Positions 1 to 14,918 are shown, counted from the first letter of the stretch. The stretch: 64,000 bases of DNA from Pleurotus ostreatus/Saccharomyces cerevisiae fusant (GCA_024196135.1 JAMQCK010000036.1:62001-126000); one strand, 5' to 3'. Made by a program: numbers and translations. Notes: generated by a model from the letters alone, not told the origin.

Positions 1-136
1 ATTGCCGATGAGGCGTCGTGGGCTGGTGATTGCCGTGAGGTCGCGGGTCGCCTAGCGTAGCACTAGCCCAGCTTCCTGTATACTCGTCTCAGCTCCGTGT
101 ATACTCGCCTCGTCGCATGCTCACCTCTTTCGCATA

Positions 137-763
137 GGCTGGCCGGCGCAATATGTGGTTCGCCAGGGCGCCGGTCGAAGAGGGCGGCGAGCCCGAGGTC
201 GTGGGCTTCGTGTCGCTGGAGATGTCGCAGGCGGAGACGGGCTCGTTCAGAGGCGACGTGCAGAAGCTCATCGTGTCGCCAAGATATAGGAAGAAGTGAG
301 TGGTTGTCTGCTGCCGCGAGGGCTTCCCGTGACGCCCGACAGGGGGGTCGCGCGAGCTCTGCTAAACAAAGTCGAAGAGCTTGCTGAAGCAGAAGGTCGA
401 CTATCCTAGTAAGCGTCATGCCCGTGCATCCGCGAGTCACGGATAAAGCCAGCTGTAGACCCTCAGCACAGAGATTGGAAACTCAGCGGAACATGTTTAC
501 CGTCGGCTGGGCTGGATAAGCGTACGCAGTATGGAACTTCGGCGAGGCGCAGCTCACCGGTGTTCACTAGTATGGTGTCATCCCGCGGTTCACGATCTCT
601 CCGAGCGCTACACACGAGCTTCTGGACGAGATTTTCTTCTACAAGATGCTACCATCGCATGGGTGAGTTGACTGCTTGACTGCAGGGATTAGACGCCCTG
701 ACGGAGATCGCTCAGAACGAACGTCAAGCTGCCGCCGGCATGAGCGAGGACGAGGCTTTCTGA
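137..763 (+). CDS. GNAT-family N-acetyltransferase, exon joins uncertain
   Basis: The exon from about 137 to 296 encodes VVGFVSLEM and QKLIVSPRYRKK, the central strand and acetyl-CoA-binding region of GNAT enzymes. The next exon (about 345-408) gives ARALLNKVEELAEAEGR, the helix that follows the pyrophosphate loop. Further on come a segment with SAEHVYRRLGW and one with GVIPRFTISP and LDEIFFYK, typical of fungal GNAT C-termini, and a stop at 761-763. GNAT proteins move an acetyl group from acetyl-CoA to an amine; the substrate here cannot be told. No convincing start codon is visible, so the 5' part may lie left of the window. Around 401-410 I could not join the frames without a one-base slip, so this could be a recent pseudogene or simply a splice site I misjudged. 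Confidence 0.55.
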
Positions 764-1185
764 CGAGCATTCGGTAATCCATCACCATACCTTTGTAAAC
801 CGGACATGTGTAGCACCACGTTAGCGACCGCAGCAGAGGCCCCTCGCAGGCGTTTGGAGGTGTTTATGTGCGAATGGAGGCCGGGAAGGAATGAATTAGC
901 CAGATTTCCGGGTAACGCATGTTCGTCAACGAGGTCGTATTTGAGCGTTTCTGCTCAAGTAGGACTGGATGTGGGGGCCACCAGTACCTGAGTGCCCCCG
1001 AGTTACGTGCGCTTGTCGTGAGATAGCCGCGCGCTTCATCGCCTGAGGCGGGGACGCCGGCCCGGCAAACGCCGAGCCCAGGAAGCAAAACCAAACCAAA
1101 CAGTGGTTATTCAACGCGAACGCAGACGACGCCGACGTCAACCTCCTTGCTCTCGACGACGACGACAGCGCAGGCGGCCCCGACG

Positions 1186-3144
1186 ATGCAGGCGGCCCTC
1201 AGACAGCAGCCAGCGATGCTCTCCACATTCCAGAACCAGTCTATGGCCAATGGTCAGCCAGGTCCGAGCGTCATGCCCACCCCTCCCGTAACCGCCACCC
1301 GCAAACGCAAGCGCGCACACCAGTACACCGTCAGCTACAGCGAGGTCCAGGAGGTCGATGACAGCGGTCGCCTACGCGAGGTCATCGTCATTGACGACTC
1401 TCCGCCCCCACCAACCCTTTCCCCTGCCACGAGTGCACACACCAAGTTTTCCGCCTCCTACCAGCCCCCGGTCTACTCGGCCCCCATTAGAACACGCGCC
1501 CGCGCAGCCGCTGAGGCGCAGGCCCTCTCCTCGTCCTCTGCATCTACGGCAGCCGGTCCGGCAGTCAAGAAGCGGCGGAGAGACCCACAAGACTCGGTCG
1601 TTCGTGCCCCGCCAGCGAAGAAGCCAGCAACAGGCGCCGGGGCCGCGCAAGCACTCGCCCAGCAGGGCTCTTGGGAGACTAGAAGCGGTGCAGCATCCGA
1701 TGAGGTGAGTCGCATTGCTGGCGTCCGCGGGATACGTGTATCGATAAAATTGCCAGACGTCCAAGGGCCCCGTCCCATGCGATGACAAGGAGGGCCACTA
1801 TATCATTGTACCCGACGACATCATAGCCAACCGATGTACGTGCCATCCGGCCACCCCGGACTCGCTTCCTGACGACATTGCAGACCGTACTGTACGGCTT
1901 CTCGGACAGGGGACGTTCGGCAAAGTCGTGGAGGCAGTCGACACGCAGACCAAACAGCGTGTGGCCATCAAGATCATCCGAGCCGTGCCGAAGTACCGCG
2001 ACGCGAGCAAGATGGAAATACGCGTCCTCAAGAAGTTGAAGGAGAGCGATCCGCTCAATAGACAGTGCGTACGGTGTCCGTCTGGCGCGCGCTAGTCGCT
2101 CACTGTCCCTACAGCAAATGCATACACCTCTTATCGTGGTTTGATCATCGCAACCATATATGCCTGGTCTCGGAACTGTTGGGCATGTGCCTGTATGATT
2201 TCCTCAAGGAGAACGACTTCGCACCCTTTCCGCGCCATCAAATCCAGTCATTTGCGAGGCAACTCCTCGGGAGTGTGGCGTGTATGTCTTCCGGAACTTA
2301 CCGTGCGTCGCAATCTGACGTTGGACGACAGTCTTGCACGATCTACACCTCATCCACACCGACTTGAAGCCCGAGAACATCCTGCTAGTACACAACGACT
2401 ACAAGACGGTCAGGATACCTGTCCCGAATAAGGTTTGCCGTCCTTCTCACTAATTTGCGTGTCGTTTCTCACGTCCCCCCTCAGCGAAGCGCGGCAAAGG
2501 ACAAGCGGATCCTGCTATCAACCGACATCCGCTTGATCGACTTCGGCTCGGCTACCTTCGAACACGAGTACCACTCTAGCGTCGTCTGCACAAGACATTA
2601 CCGAGCACCAGAGATCATACTGGGTAAAAGCGCCCCCTTGAACGCGCGGCGACGTGTGAGCTGACCTTTCGCAGGCCTAGGCTGGTCATACCCCTGTGAC
2701 GTCTACTCGCTTGGCTGCATTCTCGTCGAGTTCTACACCGGTATCGCCCTATTCCAGACGCACGAAAACCTCGACCATCTCGCGATGATGGAGATTGTCA
2801 TGGGCAGAATACCGGACCGCTTCGCACGGCAGGGCGCGAGGCAGCACCCCGAGTGGTTCAAGGACGGTCGCATAGACTTCCCCAAGGCGAAGTCGACGAG
2901 GCAGAGCAAGAAGGACGTGCGCGCGACGAAGCCCTTGCGGGTAAGAACGCCCTTTCCTCGGGTACGCTCGGACGGGATACTGACAGGTGCCGCGCAGGAC
3001 ATCATCACGAGCTCAGACATGATCAACCGGCACTTCCTCGACCTCGTCACCAAGCTGCTCGCCTGGGACCCGGCGCAGCGCATCACCGTCCGCGAGGCGC
3101 TCAGCCACCCGTACTTCTCGCTCAGCATTCCTGAGGAGATATGA
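1186..3144 (+). CDS. LAMMER/CLK dual-specificity protein kinase (Kns1/Lkh1-like)
   Basis: This is a CLK-family kinase, which in fungi phosphorylates SR-type splicing factors and other regulators. The N-terminal 180 or so residues are low-complexity, rich in Ala, Pro and basic clusters (KRKRAH, KKRRRD) that suit a nuclear protein. The kinase domain follows: glycine loop [14 protein letters not shown] lysine, catalytic HTDLKPEN (the family's HTD form), metal-binding DFG in [24 protein letters not shown], and the LAMMER box [11 protein letters not shown]. It ends normally in the C-lobe helix [12 protein letters not shown]. The ATG at 1186 is the first in frame. Introns can be placed at about 1705-1756, before HKCIHLL, before [10 protein letters not shown], before RSAAKDK, before GLGWSYP, and near 2941-2997. 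The LAMMER box has Asp for the first Glu and Ile for the usual Arg. Confidence 0.93.
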
Positions 3145-3864
3145 GCGGCTATGGGCGATGCATGTTCATGACGACGATGGAGATAGGGGACGGCGCTCGG
3201 CGCTCACGACTACGCCCCGCGCAGGCGGCGGAGTAGCTCGTGGGGAAGGTGTTCAGGCCTACACGGTGGGCGCCCTGCAGGTCAGGCCAGCGCCGGACGC
3301 CGCTGCGATTCGCGGGAGCGCTACCAGCCTGCTTCGCCCCGGATTGCGCGCGGCCAAGGGACCTTTCGTTCGCTCGATCTTATGTTGGGGAATCAATGAG
3401 ACAGACAGCTTGTGTAAATCATCAATGTGTAACACTCCCGGGTCCGCAATGTTCGTTTTCTTCTGGTATCGCGCTCGCGTTATTTATCGATTGTGTCGTC
3501 GGTCCCATTGTGCGTCGTCGGTGCCCTCTATTCGTGTCCTTCCCTACATCAGTGCCATTTCGACTTCTCTATGCCTGCTTCTGGTTTTACTACGCCTTCT
3601 TCCTCTATGGCCCGCGCTGATGTCTGTTATACTAGAAGGCATGATGGGCCTGCAGGATGGCATGACATTTGCTGATGAATTTCTATGCTCTCGTTCGTAC
3701 ATACATGTATCCAAATGCAACACAAAGGAATCGTGCGGTACGGGGGCTGTAGCATATAAAGGGCACTCGAAGGAAGGTAGTATGTAAGGAGCGTCGGCGG
3801 GGGCGGAAGGACAGGCGTTCAGTAGGGTGTGCGACGAGGAGCAATGATGCAATGGGAAGGAAGG
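3145..3864. other. Intergenic, convergent 3' ends
   Basis: This spacer lies between the 3' ends of the plus-strand kinase and the minus-strand aspartic protease. Reading frames on both strands are short and show no recognisable motif. It probably holds the two 3' untranslated regions. Confidence 0.5.
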
Positions 3865-5644
3865 TCAGGCGAGGCGAGCGAACTTGACCTCGTTAGTCGC
3901 GGCGTTCGTGCTGAGGTAGACGTTTTTCAGGAAGACATCGCCCAGCTAGAGTGCGGTCCCTCAGCCCATGCAGCCTTCTACACAAGAGCGGAGACGTACC
4001 AGCCACAGCGTCGGATGCGCCCTCCCGCTCGACACGATCTTGGAGATGCACTTGCCGCTGGCGTCCGATGCCGGGAAGACAAGATCCCGAGGGTCGATCG
4101 CGAACTGGTGGCCGCCAAAGGAGAGGGCGAGCGTGTGGTTAACTGCGCAGGGTATGGTCCATGTCTGATCATCCAGCTTGGTGCCGTCGAGTAGGGCGTT
4201 GATCTTCGTTGCGTCCTAGGCGGGTGTAAGCTTGCCGCTGTTAATATGTTTCTTCGAGACGTACCTCTTCCGGGATCACAAGCAGGCTCTGCATATCCTC
4301 GATCAGCACGATAGGAGAACGACGACAAAAGCCATCCTCACCGTCCCCGTATCCACAATCCCCGTCCTGTCCTTCAGGCCCAGCGCACCCTCGTCAACAT
4401 GCACATCCTGCATCGCGACTTGCCAGTACCCATCTGAGTTCAAGTTCCTCATCGAGACCACGCTGAGCGGGTCGTACTTCGACGGGTCCATGGCGCCGAA
4501 GGTCATCTCCCCATCCCCCTTGCCGTCCGCCACGCGGGGGAGCTTGTAGGAGACGATGGGCTGCGAGACGAGGCCGGCGCGGGTTAGGGCTTCAATGAAG
4601 GTGGGCGTGTCCATGCGCGAGGCTCTCGATCCTGCCAAGCCTAGAATGCCGTCAAAGGGGATATCTGACCTGCAATGGATTGTAAGTAAGCACTACAGAA
4701 CAGCATAGTAGAGGCGAAGGATACTTACATAGCAAAGTCGCTGCTTTCCATATCCGCGACGCCAAAGGTCATGTTGTTCAGGTCGAAGCCGGCTACCGAA
4801 ATGCGGTCGCGGACAAGCCGCCCGTTGACGAAGCCGCTGCCATAGAGGATGGACCATTCGTCGGAGGACATCTCGACGAAGGACGAGCTGACGCTCGGGC
4901 CTAAATAGGCGTGGTTCTATGAAGATAGCAGAGAGCGTCAGCCATGTTCCTGGATAGAGAGGACAGCAAAACTCACGCAGCCTTCGCCGGCGACCGAGAC
5001 GCAGTGCTCAGACGGAACCCAAAGGTCGGCAGAGCCGGAGTCGACGAGGAGGCGGAATTGGCGCGTGGGCGTGCCCATCCATACGTTCGCAAGGTCTACG
5101 CTAGGTGAGTCGTGCTACTCTATGTACTCTATGTGTTATACATGAGTACGTACATCCAAGGTCGTCGGCTCTGGAAGTTTATGAGCTCCACGAAAACGCC
5201 ATTCTTTGCAAGCACGCACTCGATACTGAGCGCCAGCGAGTCCTTCCTGCTTGCTGGACCGCTAGGATCGGTAACGTTGAAGAGGTTTAGAGCTGAAGGG
5301 ACGCCGACAGGCCCGGGCCCGGTAAAGTTGTGTGCTGTCCCATTGTGTAGACCTAGAATTTGCGTCGGCGGTGGACTGTATCGCTTGCGACGAGCAATTC
5401 GGAGTCGCGCATGCCCGGCGAAGGCATGAATTCGGCTGAGCCCGTGGGCTATCTACAGGTAAATTATGAGTGAAGCTGCGTGAGGACTAGAGACTGATAC
5501 ACATACCTGGAGAGCCCTGGGTTCGCTGGCAGTGGAAGGAGCAGCGACTCTCATGTCGTCCCCTTGTCTGCTACCAGTGACCCGCCCAGCCACATATGAG
5601 CTCTGCAGAAAGAGAAGAAAAAGCAGGCCAAAGCGAGTCGCCAT
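3865..5644 (-). CDS. Secreted pepsin-like aspartic protease (family A1)
   Basis: The start at 5644 opens with a hydrophobic signal peptide (MATRFGLLFLLFLQSSYVAG), so the enzyme should be secreted or vacuolar. The first catalytic motif is VDSGSADLWVPS, with Ser in the DT/SG triad; the flap ILYGSGFVNG has the usual Tyr-Gly; the second catalytic motif is GIVDTGTSLLVIP, split by an intron of about 53 nt right after DTGT. GILGLAGS and the C-terminal LGDVFLKNVYLS are also family hallmarks. The stop follows KFARLA. At least six introns are present. The family hydrolyses proteins at acid pH, typically for nutrient release by saprotrophs. The gene lies 237 bp downstream of the DUF6533 gene on the same strand. 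Confidence 0.92.
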
Positions 5645-5881
5645 ATTCCGAACGAATGACCAGAGAACAACCACAATCTGGAACAAAGAGCTCAGGACAA
5701 GAAAGGAAATCCCTACCTTCCTGATCCCAAAGTCTACTGTACTCCCGCGGGAGCTGATCATGGCACGTTACACGGCCTTCTGTGACGTCGACACGTTCCG
5801 CGGCTTCCCCGTCAATAGAGACTGCCAGCGGAACCAAAACGGGAGCAAAGTGTATGGGACGTACTCGTACAATGCAATAAT

Positions 5882-7756
5882 TTATACCGCCATGGGGCGG
5901 GTTGCTAGTGATACATGGGCGTCCTCGTACTGGCGGTCATGGCCAGCGCCCTCTTCTAATGGTGGCGCGGGCTGCGGTGGCTGAGGCGGCGCGTCTGGGT
6001 TCGGCGCGAACTCCAGGTCGAGACTTATCGAGCCCGTCGACCCGCCGCCACCACGGCCGTGCGTGTACATCGAGTCCCTGTACATCGACGGCACGCGGTG
6101 CAGTTGCAGGGACTGGCGGTGCAGCTGCAGCGATTGCTTTCCGAGCTCCATCATCTCCGCGTCGCCGACGAGGGTAGTGTCACGGTCAAGGGCGAAGGAC
6201 CGTTCGCGGTCAAGCGCGAAGCGCACATCGCCGGTGAGCGCGGTGAGCTTGCTGCGCCCGCCTCCGCTAAAGCGCATGGGCGGGAGGTCCGCGAGTTCAG
6301 AGGGCACGGCGTTCGGCCCGACAGCATTGCGGAGGAAGGAGATGCTGTCCGTGTTGTTGTCGCGCATGTTGAGGAGGATGCGGGAGGTGAGGACGCCGAC
6401 TGCGGCGTGGAAGGGGGAATAGCTGAACCACGGAATGTGAGTGACGCCCTGTGTGCAGGGTGAGCGAATAGCACATCTGAGATCCGGAGATCGACTCACG
6501 GCGACCATCAGCTGATTGAGGACCAGAAGGACGAAAACTCTGCGGCCAAAGTTAGGAATGAGCTCGGTATGAGAATAATCAACGAACCCAAAGAACCAAG
6601 TGAGGTTATCTCTATATAAACGGGATATCAGATCCTGTTCTAAACACAACTCAACAAGACCACTCACCGAATGAGAGTGCGGCGTAAAGAATAATCATGT
6701 CTATCTGACATGACCGTCCGCAGCGACGCTGCAAGTGCAAACGAAAAGAGAACGACTTCAAAGATAGTTGCTAGACGATAGAGGCATAAGCTAACATGGG
6801 GATAGCACTAGCTCGAAACATACCCGGCAGCCACAAGGGCCACTCGCTTATGGAGTGGATGACCGGACAACCAGGAAGGTCAAGGTGCTCCGCACGCGCA
6901 ATCAAGTCGTGACGCTTCATCGTATTTGTAATCAAGACGTAGAGGAAGCCGCCGACCGAGGAAATGAAGAGAATGCCGTTGAAAATCGCGACCTAGAAGG
7001 TAAAGGTGAAGTCAGTGCTAGTCAGTGACCGCAGAATTACCATCTCAACGCTACACTCACCCCTCTACAACATCGGTATAGCGCATAAACACGCAACTGC
7101 ATGATGATCTCTACAGACCAGAGCAAGATGGCGCCAACGATCCTGGTGATCGCGTCCATCGCCACACATCTTCGGCGCGCGTTAGCGCCCGCCGATACCG
7201 CTCAGAGCACACACATACAGAGAATCGGAAGTGACACCGGGAATGGCGAATGTGTGGATCTGTATCACGTCGAATGCGAGGACTGCGATCGTGTAGTACC
7301 GGATCTATCACGGCACCGTGGATTAGCATGGCAAGTACGCGGGTAGGAAGTAAGCGGGAAACATACCCAGAAATACGACCACTTCGCGAAGCCCGATCGT
7401 AGGGGCTGAGCGCCGTCAGTCGAGGTCGGAGACACTGAAGTAAAGCTGTCCTTCTTACCCACATGAGCCGTACCTTTCGGAAGGTCAGCATAAAGCGTGA
7501 GGGGGATGCATAACGACGCACCTCATCTCCCAGTGTCAGGACTACGCCTCCGTTAGCGCTCCATCCTCACGTTGAGAGACGGCAACCGCAGCACGCACGA
7601 TAATCATATACGACCCACGCAAGCCCCACGACTACCGGCAAGGTCAGCTTGCGAACGATGGAGGGGGGATGGATTGCACTCACGGCACGCGTGTAATGGT
7701 ACGAGGTTGCCCTTGTACAGCGTCGCGTACTCGTCGAGCCGCACGGCCAACGCCAT
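5882..7756 (-). CDS. DUF6533 multi-pass membrane protein
   Basis: The start at 7756 begins MALAVRLDEYATLYKGNL. Several very short exons then join to give VGLAWVVYDYLLTLGDEVRL and FAKWSYFW, the diagnostic DUF6533 N-terminus (a helix followed by TL.DEVR and W). Further hydrophobic segments follow, including IRYYTIAVLAFD, a helix ending IIMQLRVYALY, and FNGILFISSVGGFLYVLI, which fits about seven membrane helices. The C-terminal exon (6444-5882) carries the last helix with RILLNMRDNNTDS and then a long Ser/Asp/Pro-rich cytosolic tail ending SLATRPMAV. DUF6533 proteins are abundant in Agaricomycetes and have no assigned function; a receptor-like role has only been guessed from topology. Confidence 0.85.
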
Positions 7757-8357
7757 CGCGCGCGGGCAACAGAGAAAGAAAACAGGCGCTCCGGCGCGTT
7801 CGAGCGCACGATACTGGCCTCTGGGAACACGATAGCGGTCGTCGCGCGCGGGGGAAAGGGAAGAGGAAAAGAGGACGGACTCCGGCGGCTAATATAGGAC
7901 GCCGTGGTCTCTTTCCAAGGCGGCCATGCCCAAGTTTCGAGCTGGCGCTGATGAAATGCTCGTTGACATCAAGGGGACGGGTATCATCAGCACCGTGTGC
8001 GAGGCGCGTGCGGCGAAGTCGGGTGTTTGATCCTGAATGTGGCTCGGCAAATGCCGGCTATTGTCCATGATTAGCTACCGGTTGATCTTCGGAGTCAAAT
8101 CGTGATAGGTGGGACGTGCCCGCAGAGGTCGAGTTGATCAACACTGGCAAGTAGAAAAGGCATGTCGAAGACAGCAGGGAACGGCGGACAGCCATCACGC
8201 ATACTGCACGGGGTAGAGAACTCCTTCACAATGGAAGCTGAAGAAGTCAGAAGGCGGCGGAGTGCACACGCACTCGAAGCAAGGGCAGCCATTCGAAGTC
8301 TCGTTCTATAGTACACTTCTTATGTTATTGTACACTTGGCGAGTAGGATATCCTGCC
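7757..8357. other. Intergenic, promoter of the DUF6533 gene
   Basis: This spacer separates the 3' end of pyruvate decarboxylase from the 5' end of the DUF6533 gene; both lie on the minus strand. Frames here are short and lack motifs. I see no clear TATA box. Confidence 0.4.
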
Positions 8358-10775
<2,418 letters not shown>

Positions 10776-11363
10776 TGTACGCGACTTCGAGGTCAGTGAG
10801 CCCGTCTTCGAGCTCAGCTTCGGTGATGGGGGTAGAAAGCAAGAAGGCCTTCGATGCTTCGGCCAGTTTCTGACGCGCGTCTATCTATACCTCGAAATCC
10901 GGATTGCGAATCGCGAATGACGTCGGGCAGATGTCAGGCGGCTCGGCGAGCTCAGCAGATACGATGGCGAGCGGGCGAGCATTTGTGTACACCTGCGAGT
11001 CCGACTGGGACAATGGGAATTTGAGGAGTTATTGGGAGATTCGTAGTTGCAAGCATCAGCGATGGTAAAGATTAAGAACAAGCGAACGGCATGAAGCTTA
11101 ACTTCGGCACTTGCCGACCACACTTTCACGCACATGTCCTGGACCTACAGCGCTACATATGGGCCCATCGACCAGTCCATCCCCGGGTCAACCCTATTAG
11201 TATGTCAGTATGAGCCGAGTAAAGTCATGCAGGACCTCAAAATTTACTGCACATGGCAACAGCAACCTGGCAAAAATTACATTTCATCATACGTACACCA
11301 ATCGCAATCACTGCTCCTCTCAGTCCCCCGCTTGAAGCGGCTCGCTTCAGTAGCATGAAGCAT
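10776..11363. other. Intergenic, pyruvate decarboxylase promoter side
   Basis: This region lies upstream of pyruvate decarboxylase and downstream of the gankyrin-like gene (both minus strand). Both-strand frames are short and motif-free. No RNA gene is apparent. Confidence 0.4.
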
Positions 11364-12611
11364 TTAGCGCTTTCCGCACGAGTCGATAATATGCTGCAGA
11401 ATTCTGCGCTTCTCCACCCCTCCTACGCCCTCGAGATCTTCCGGCGCCTCGCCATCTTGGTTCAACTGAAAAGCCACGCCGACTCAGTGTCACTCCCGAT
11501 AGATTCGCCAATTCACGCACCCGCTCGCGGTCAGCGCCGGCATTAATGAGCAGCACGGCGGCCTCCGCATGGCCAGACTCTATGGCCAGGTGGAGGGGCG
11601 TGTTGCCTTTGAATGCGATGATATAGATCGTGAGCTAAGGGCATAGCGCGGTGGGCGCCTACGTACCGATTCTATCCCCGGTATTCAGTCGTGTCTTGTT
11701 CGGGGCGGTCGACGACTCCAGAAGGAGTTTTATGAACCCAACAGACCCTGTGGTGGCCGCGCGATGTCTGCGAGTTATCCGTGCGTGAGTCACCTCGGGT
11801 GAAGCCAGATCGTACGCAAAACCTACAGTGGATGTTGATTTGCCCTATCCTTTGCATTGATCTGCAGCATCCTTGCCTTGAGTAAGAGGGTCGAGAGCCT
11901 CATTCCCTGTACTTACGTCGGCGCCTCTGGAGATTAAGAACTTTCCGATCTGATGTACGTTAGACCTTCTGGCTCGCTGGGCGGAAGTAATCATGTACTC
12001 ACATCTATACGTGACTTTGATGCAGCATAGTGTCTATCCAGGCGCCAGAGATGAGTAGCCGCAAAGGTGTACAATGAGCATTCACGTACAGTGGCGTTAT
12101 CCCCTTGTCGTTCTTGCTGTATCGGCCTCGAGTTAGTGGGTGATGGGAGCGAGTGTGGTCATACGGACGCATTGACGTTGGCGCCTGCACCGACAAGCTC
12201 CGTGACAACTTCTGTCCAGCCCGCGCTACCTACATAGGGTTTAGGTTTGAGAGAGAATAGAGCCACGAGAGAGCAGCTCACAAGCAATATGGAGAGGTGT
12301 CCAGCCTGCGGGATCTGGCTTGTCCACTTCTGCTTTGTTGTCGATCAAGTAGCGGACGACGTCGATATGGCCGAAGGTCGCCGCCCAATGAAGCGGCGTT
12401 CGGCCGTCCTACCAAACCAGATCAGGCAAAGTCATGGGAGATGTACAGCGGGCCTACATCATCTACGGCGTTCACAGCTGCAGGGTTCTCCGAGATTAAT
12501 GTGCGTAGTAGAGAGAGCTGGCCTGTTTAATCACAGTTTAGATGCCGCCGTACACGATATTGTGGCCCCCGCACCATTTTGCGCAGCTGAGTGAACGGAG
12601 AGGCTAGCCAT
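11364..12611 (-). CDS. Gankyrin/Nas6-like proteasome assembly chaperone, ankyrin repeats
   Basis: The start at 12611 gives MASLSVHSAAQNGQLSLLR. A run of ankyrin repeats follows: GRTPLHWAATFGHIDVVRYL, GWTPLHIAC, DKGITPLH, a repeat with LLLESS, and GNTPLHLAIESGHAEAAVLL. The end is a capping helix VEKRRILQHIIDSCGKR. Length (about 230-240 residues), repeat number and the final helix match PSMD10/Nas6, which binds the Rpt3 ATPase during assembly of the proteasome regulatory particle. Introns of about 50 nt interrupt nearly every repeat. The gene is head-to-head with tfb2, 268 bp apart. Another small ankyrin protein cannot be fully excluded. Confidence 0.85.
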
Positions 12612-12879
12612 ATCGTTTCTGTCAGTTCGAAGGTGAATATGAGCGCCAAACCATCGGGCGGCGAGGCATACGTACGACAGTAGGATTCAAGATGCGCTGT
12701 GACCGGGCGAGGGTGACGCGTTCACTCAACCGCCACAAAATCACGGCTATCACCGACGGACCTTCACCGGCGTGTGGCGGGCCGGCAAAGGCTGTCTTCA
12801 ACTGCCACTGACTCCGCGGAGAACTCGCGCCATCCGACAGAGTGTCCCTCGGAAACCGGTCTTCGCCTTCGCACCCAAC
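12612..12879. promoter_or_regulatory. Bidirectional promoter of gankyrin and Tfb2 genes
   Basis: Only 268 bp separate the two divergent start codons (12611 minus, 12880 plus), so both genes must share this control region. No TATA box is obvious, as is common for housekeeping genes. That the pair is co-regulated is inference. Confidence 0.55.
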
Positions 12880-14918
12880 ATGCCATCTATCATACAGGAG
12901 TCCTCCAGCCAGGCAGAGCTCACGTCCAGCGCCCCGCATTCTCTGCTGCCTTTTCTCCAGTCTCAACCGCAAAATACCCTCGCACGACTATACCAACGGC
13001 CTTCATCATGTCTTTCTATTTTCCGGTTAAAAACTCTTTTCTGAGATGTTAGACGCGCGCTCATACGTCCCTAAGACTACTTGGGCCCCTCGAGCGCCAA
13101 ATTGTTATGAATCTTTTGTGGCTCGAATCCGCTGTTCCAGTGTCGACCATGGGCGCTTGGGTCGTCCGTGAGCACCAGAAGTAGGTATAATACTAGCGAC
13201 GCCACAGTAAATTTCTCAGCTCATGCCTTCAGGATCTACGAGGCCGCATTGGAAACGCTAGGAAAATTGCATATCGTCCCAATCTCCCCGGTGAAATTGG
13301 CTGTACATCCGACATTCAAGTCGAGCTTACGACAGGCCCTAACCGGAGGGTGAGTCGAAACGTTGTAGTTAGCGCAAGCTCAGCAACTCTGACATCCACA
13401 GGGGCACGCAAGGGAGTTTTGGGATACCAGCCGAACCAGATGGCAAGCAGCAGGCGCCAGACGTGGGAAAGCTCGATGGGTACGCGCTCGAGCGGTGGGA
13501 GGTGAGATAAGACTTCTCCCAAGATTACGGAGTGCGACTCACCTCGTGCAATCGCCAAGACGATTCTCCACTTCATGGTGTCCTCCGGCACAGGGCAGGA
13601 GTCCGCACAACCAGCTGCCGGCGTCACGTACTTATTGAAGGAGAGCGGCCTGATGGAGAGCCGCGGGTACGTCTAGACTCAATCAATCGCGATGCCCATT
13701 GACTCGCCTCGAAGGGGAACGCTGCGCATTACTTCGGCTGGGTTCCAGTTCCTTCTTTTGACGCCGCACGCTCAGCTCTGGGAGCTCTTGATACACTATC
13801 TGCGTTTGCAAGAGGTAAGCTAGCCTCCGCTCGTCGCTTCCGCCGCTCATTGCTGTCAAACAAGGCCAATAATATCGATCTCGTCGAGGTACTCAGCTTT
13901 CTCTTCATGGTCTCGACAATGGAACTGGGCAAGGCAAGTTGACCCTAGTCCCGCGATTCCTAGCCCCAAGATGTTTACCGGCGACCTACACCAGGAATAC
14001 TCGACGGAGAACCTGAGCGCCAGTCAGCTAGTCGTGATGGACGACCTGCGTCACTACGGTCTGTTGTGGCAGCGGAAGGTTCGCCTGCGCGGCGCCATTA
14101 CCGGGACATTGTCTGATACCCTCGCAGAAGAATTATCCTCGGTTCAGCCCCACGAGACTAGCGACCACCCTCACCTCCTCCGCGCCCCCGTTACCCACAT
14201 CCTCCGGCCTAACGTCAGGCCCCAAAGAGGGCTTCATCGTCCTTGAAACGAATTACAGGGTGTATGCATACACAGGTACGCCCACTCCCGCGCGCCCCAC
14301 TCTTGCGGCGCTAACAGCATCCAGACAACGCGCTCCAGACGGCCGTCCTGAATTTGTTCATCACGCCAAAGTATAGGTTTCCCAACCTCGTCGTCGGATC
14401 GATCACGCGCGAGAGCGTCAAGCGGGCGATGTCCAATGGCATTACAGCCGACCAGGTCGGTCCCTCTACCGTTTCTATACAGCAGTGGCCCATTCTGAGC
14501 GCGCCCCTCGCAGATTATCAGCTACCTGATTACTCACGCGCACCCCCAAATGCACAAAAATGTATGTCTCGTGGCTGTCACTCTCGGCTGCTAACTGACC
14601 TCGGATTAGAACCCTCTGCTCCCCGTCACCGTCCAGGATCAAATCCGACTCTGGGAGCTCGAGCGCAACCGCACGAAATCACAGGAGGGTACGTCTTAGC
14701 GTGTTGTCCGCTAGACGCCGCCGGCTGACGCTTTTGTTACCGAAGGGTTCTTGTACACGGAGTTCGCGTCGCAGGCCGACTACGAGTACGTCCTCAATTA
14801 TGCGAAGCAGCTGGGGGTCGTGCTGTGGGAGAACCACGCGAAGCGCTGCTTCTTCGCCGCGCAGGAGGGTCACGCGAACATCAAGTCCTTCATTGAACGC
14901 AAACGGGCAGGCATGTAG
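12880..14918 (+). CDS. tfb2: TFIIH subunit Tfb2 (p52)
   Basis: Tfb2/p52 is a core TFIIH subunit that anchors and stimulates the Ssl2/XPB translocase in promoter opening and nucleotide excision repair. The start at 12880 gives MPSIIQESSSQAE. After the first intron (about 13025-13073) comes the family signature FRLLGPLERQIVMNLLWLES with PVSTMGAW. Later segments are LEVLHIVP-like TLGKLHIVP, HFMVSSGTG, SAGFQFLL, QLWELLIHYL, EVLSFLFMVSTMELG, LVVMDDLRHYGLL, GFIVLETNYRVYAYT, and the C-terminal Tfb5-binding domain with WELERNR, FLYTEFASQADYEYVLNYA and GVVLWEN. The stop follows IERKRAGM. About nine introns are present. Length is normal for the family. Confidence 0.94.

Noticed and set aside
3748..3758. 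CATATAAAG, a possible TATA box
   Set aside because: It lies between two convergent 3' ends with no gene start downstream on either strand.
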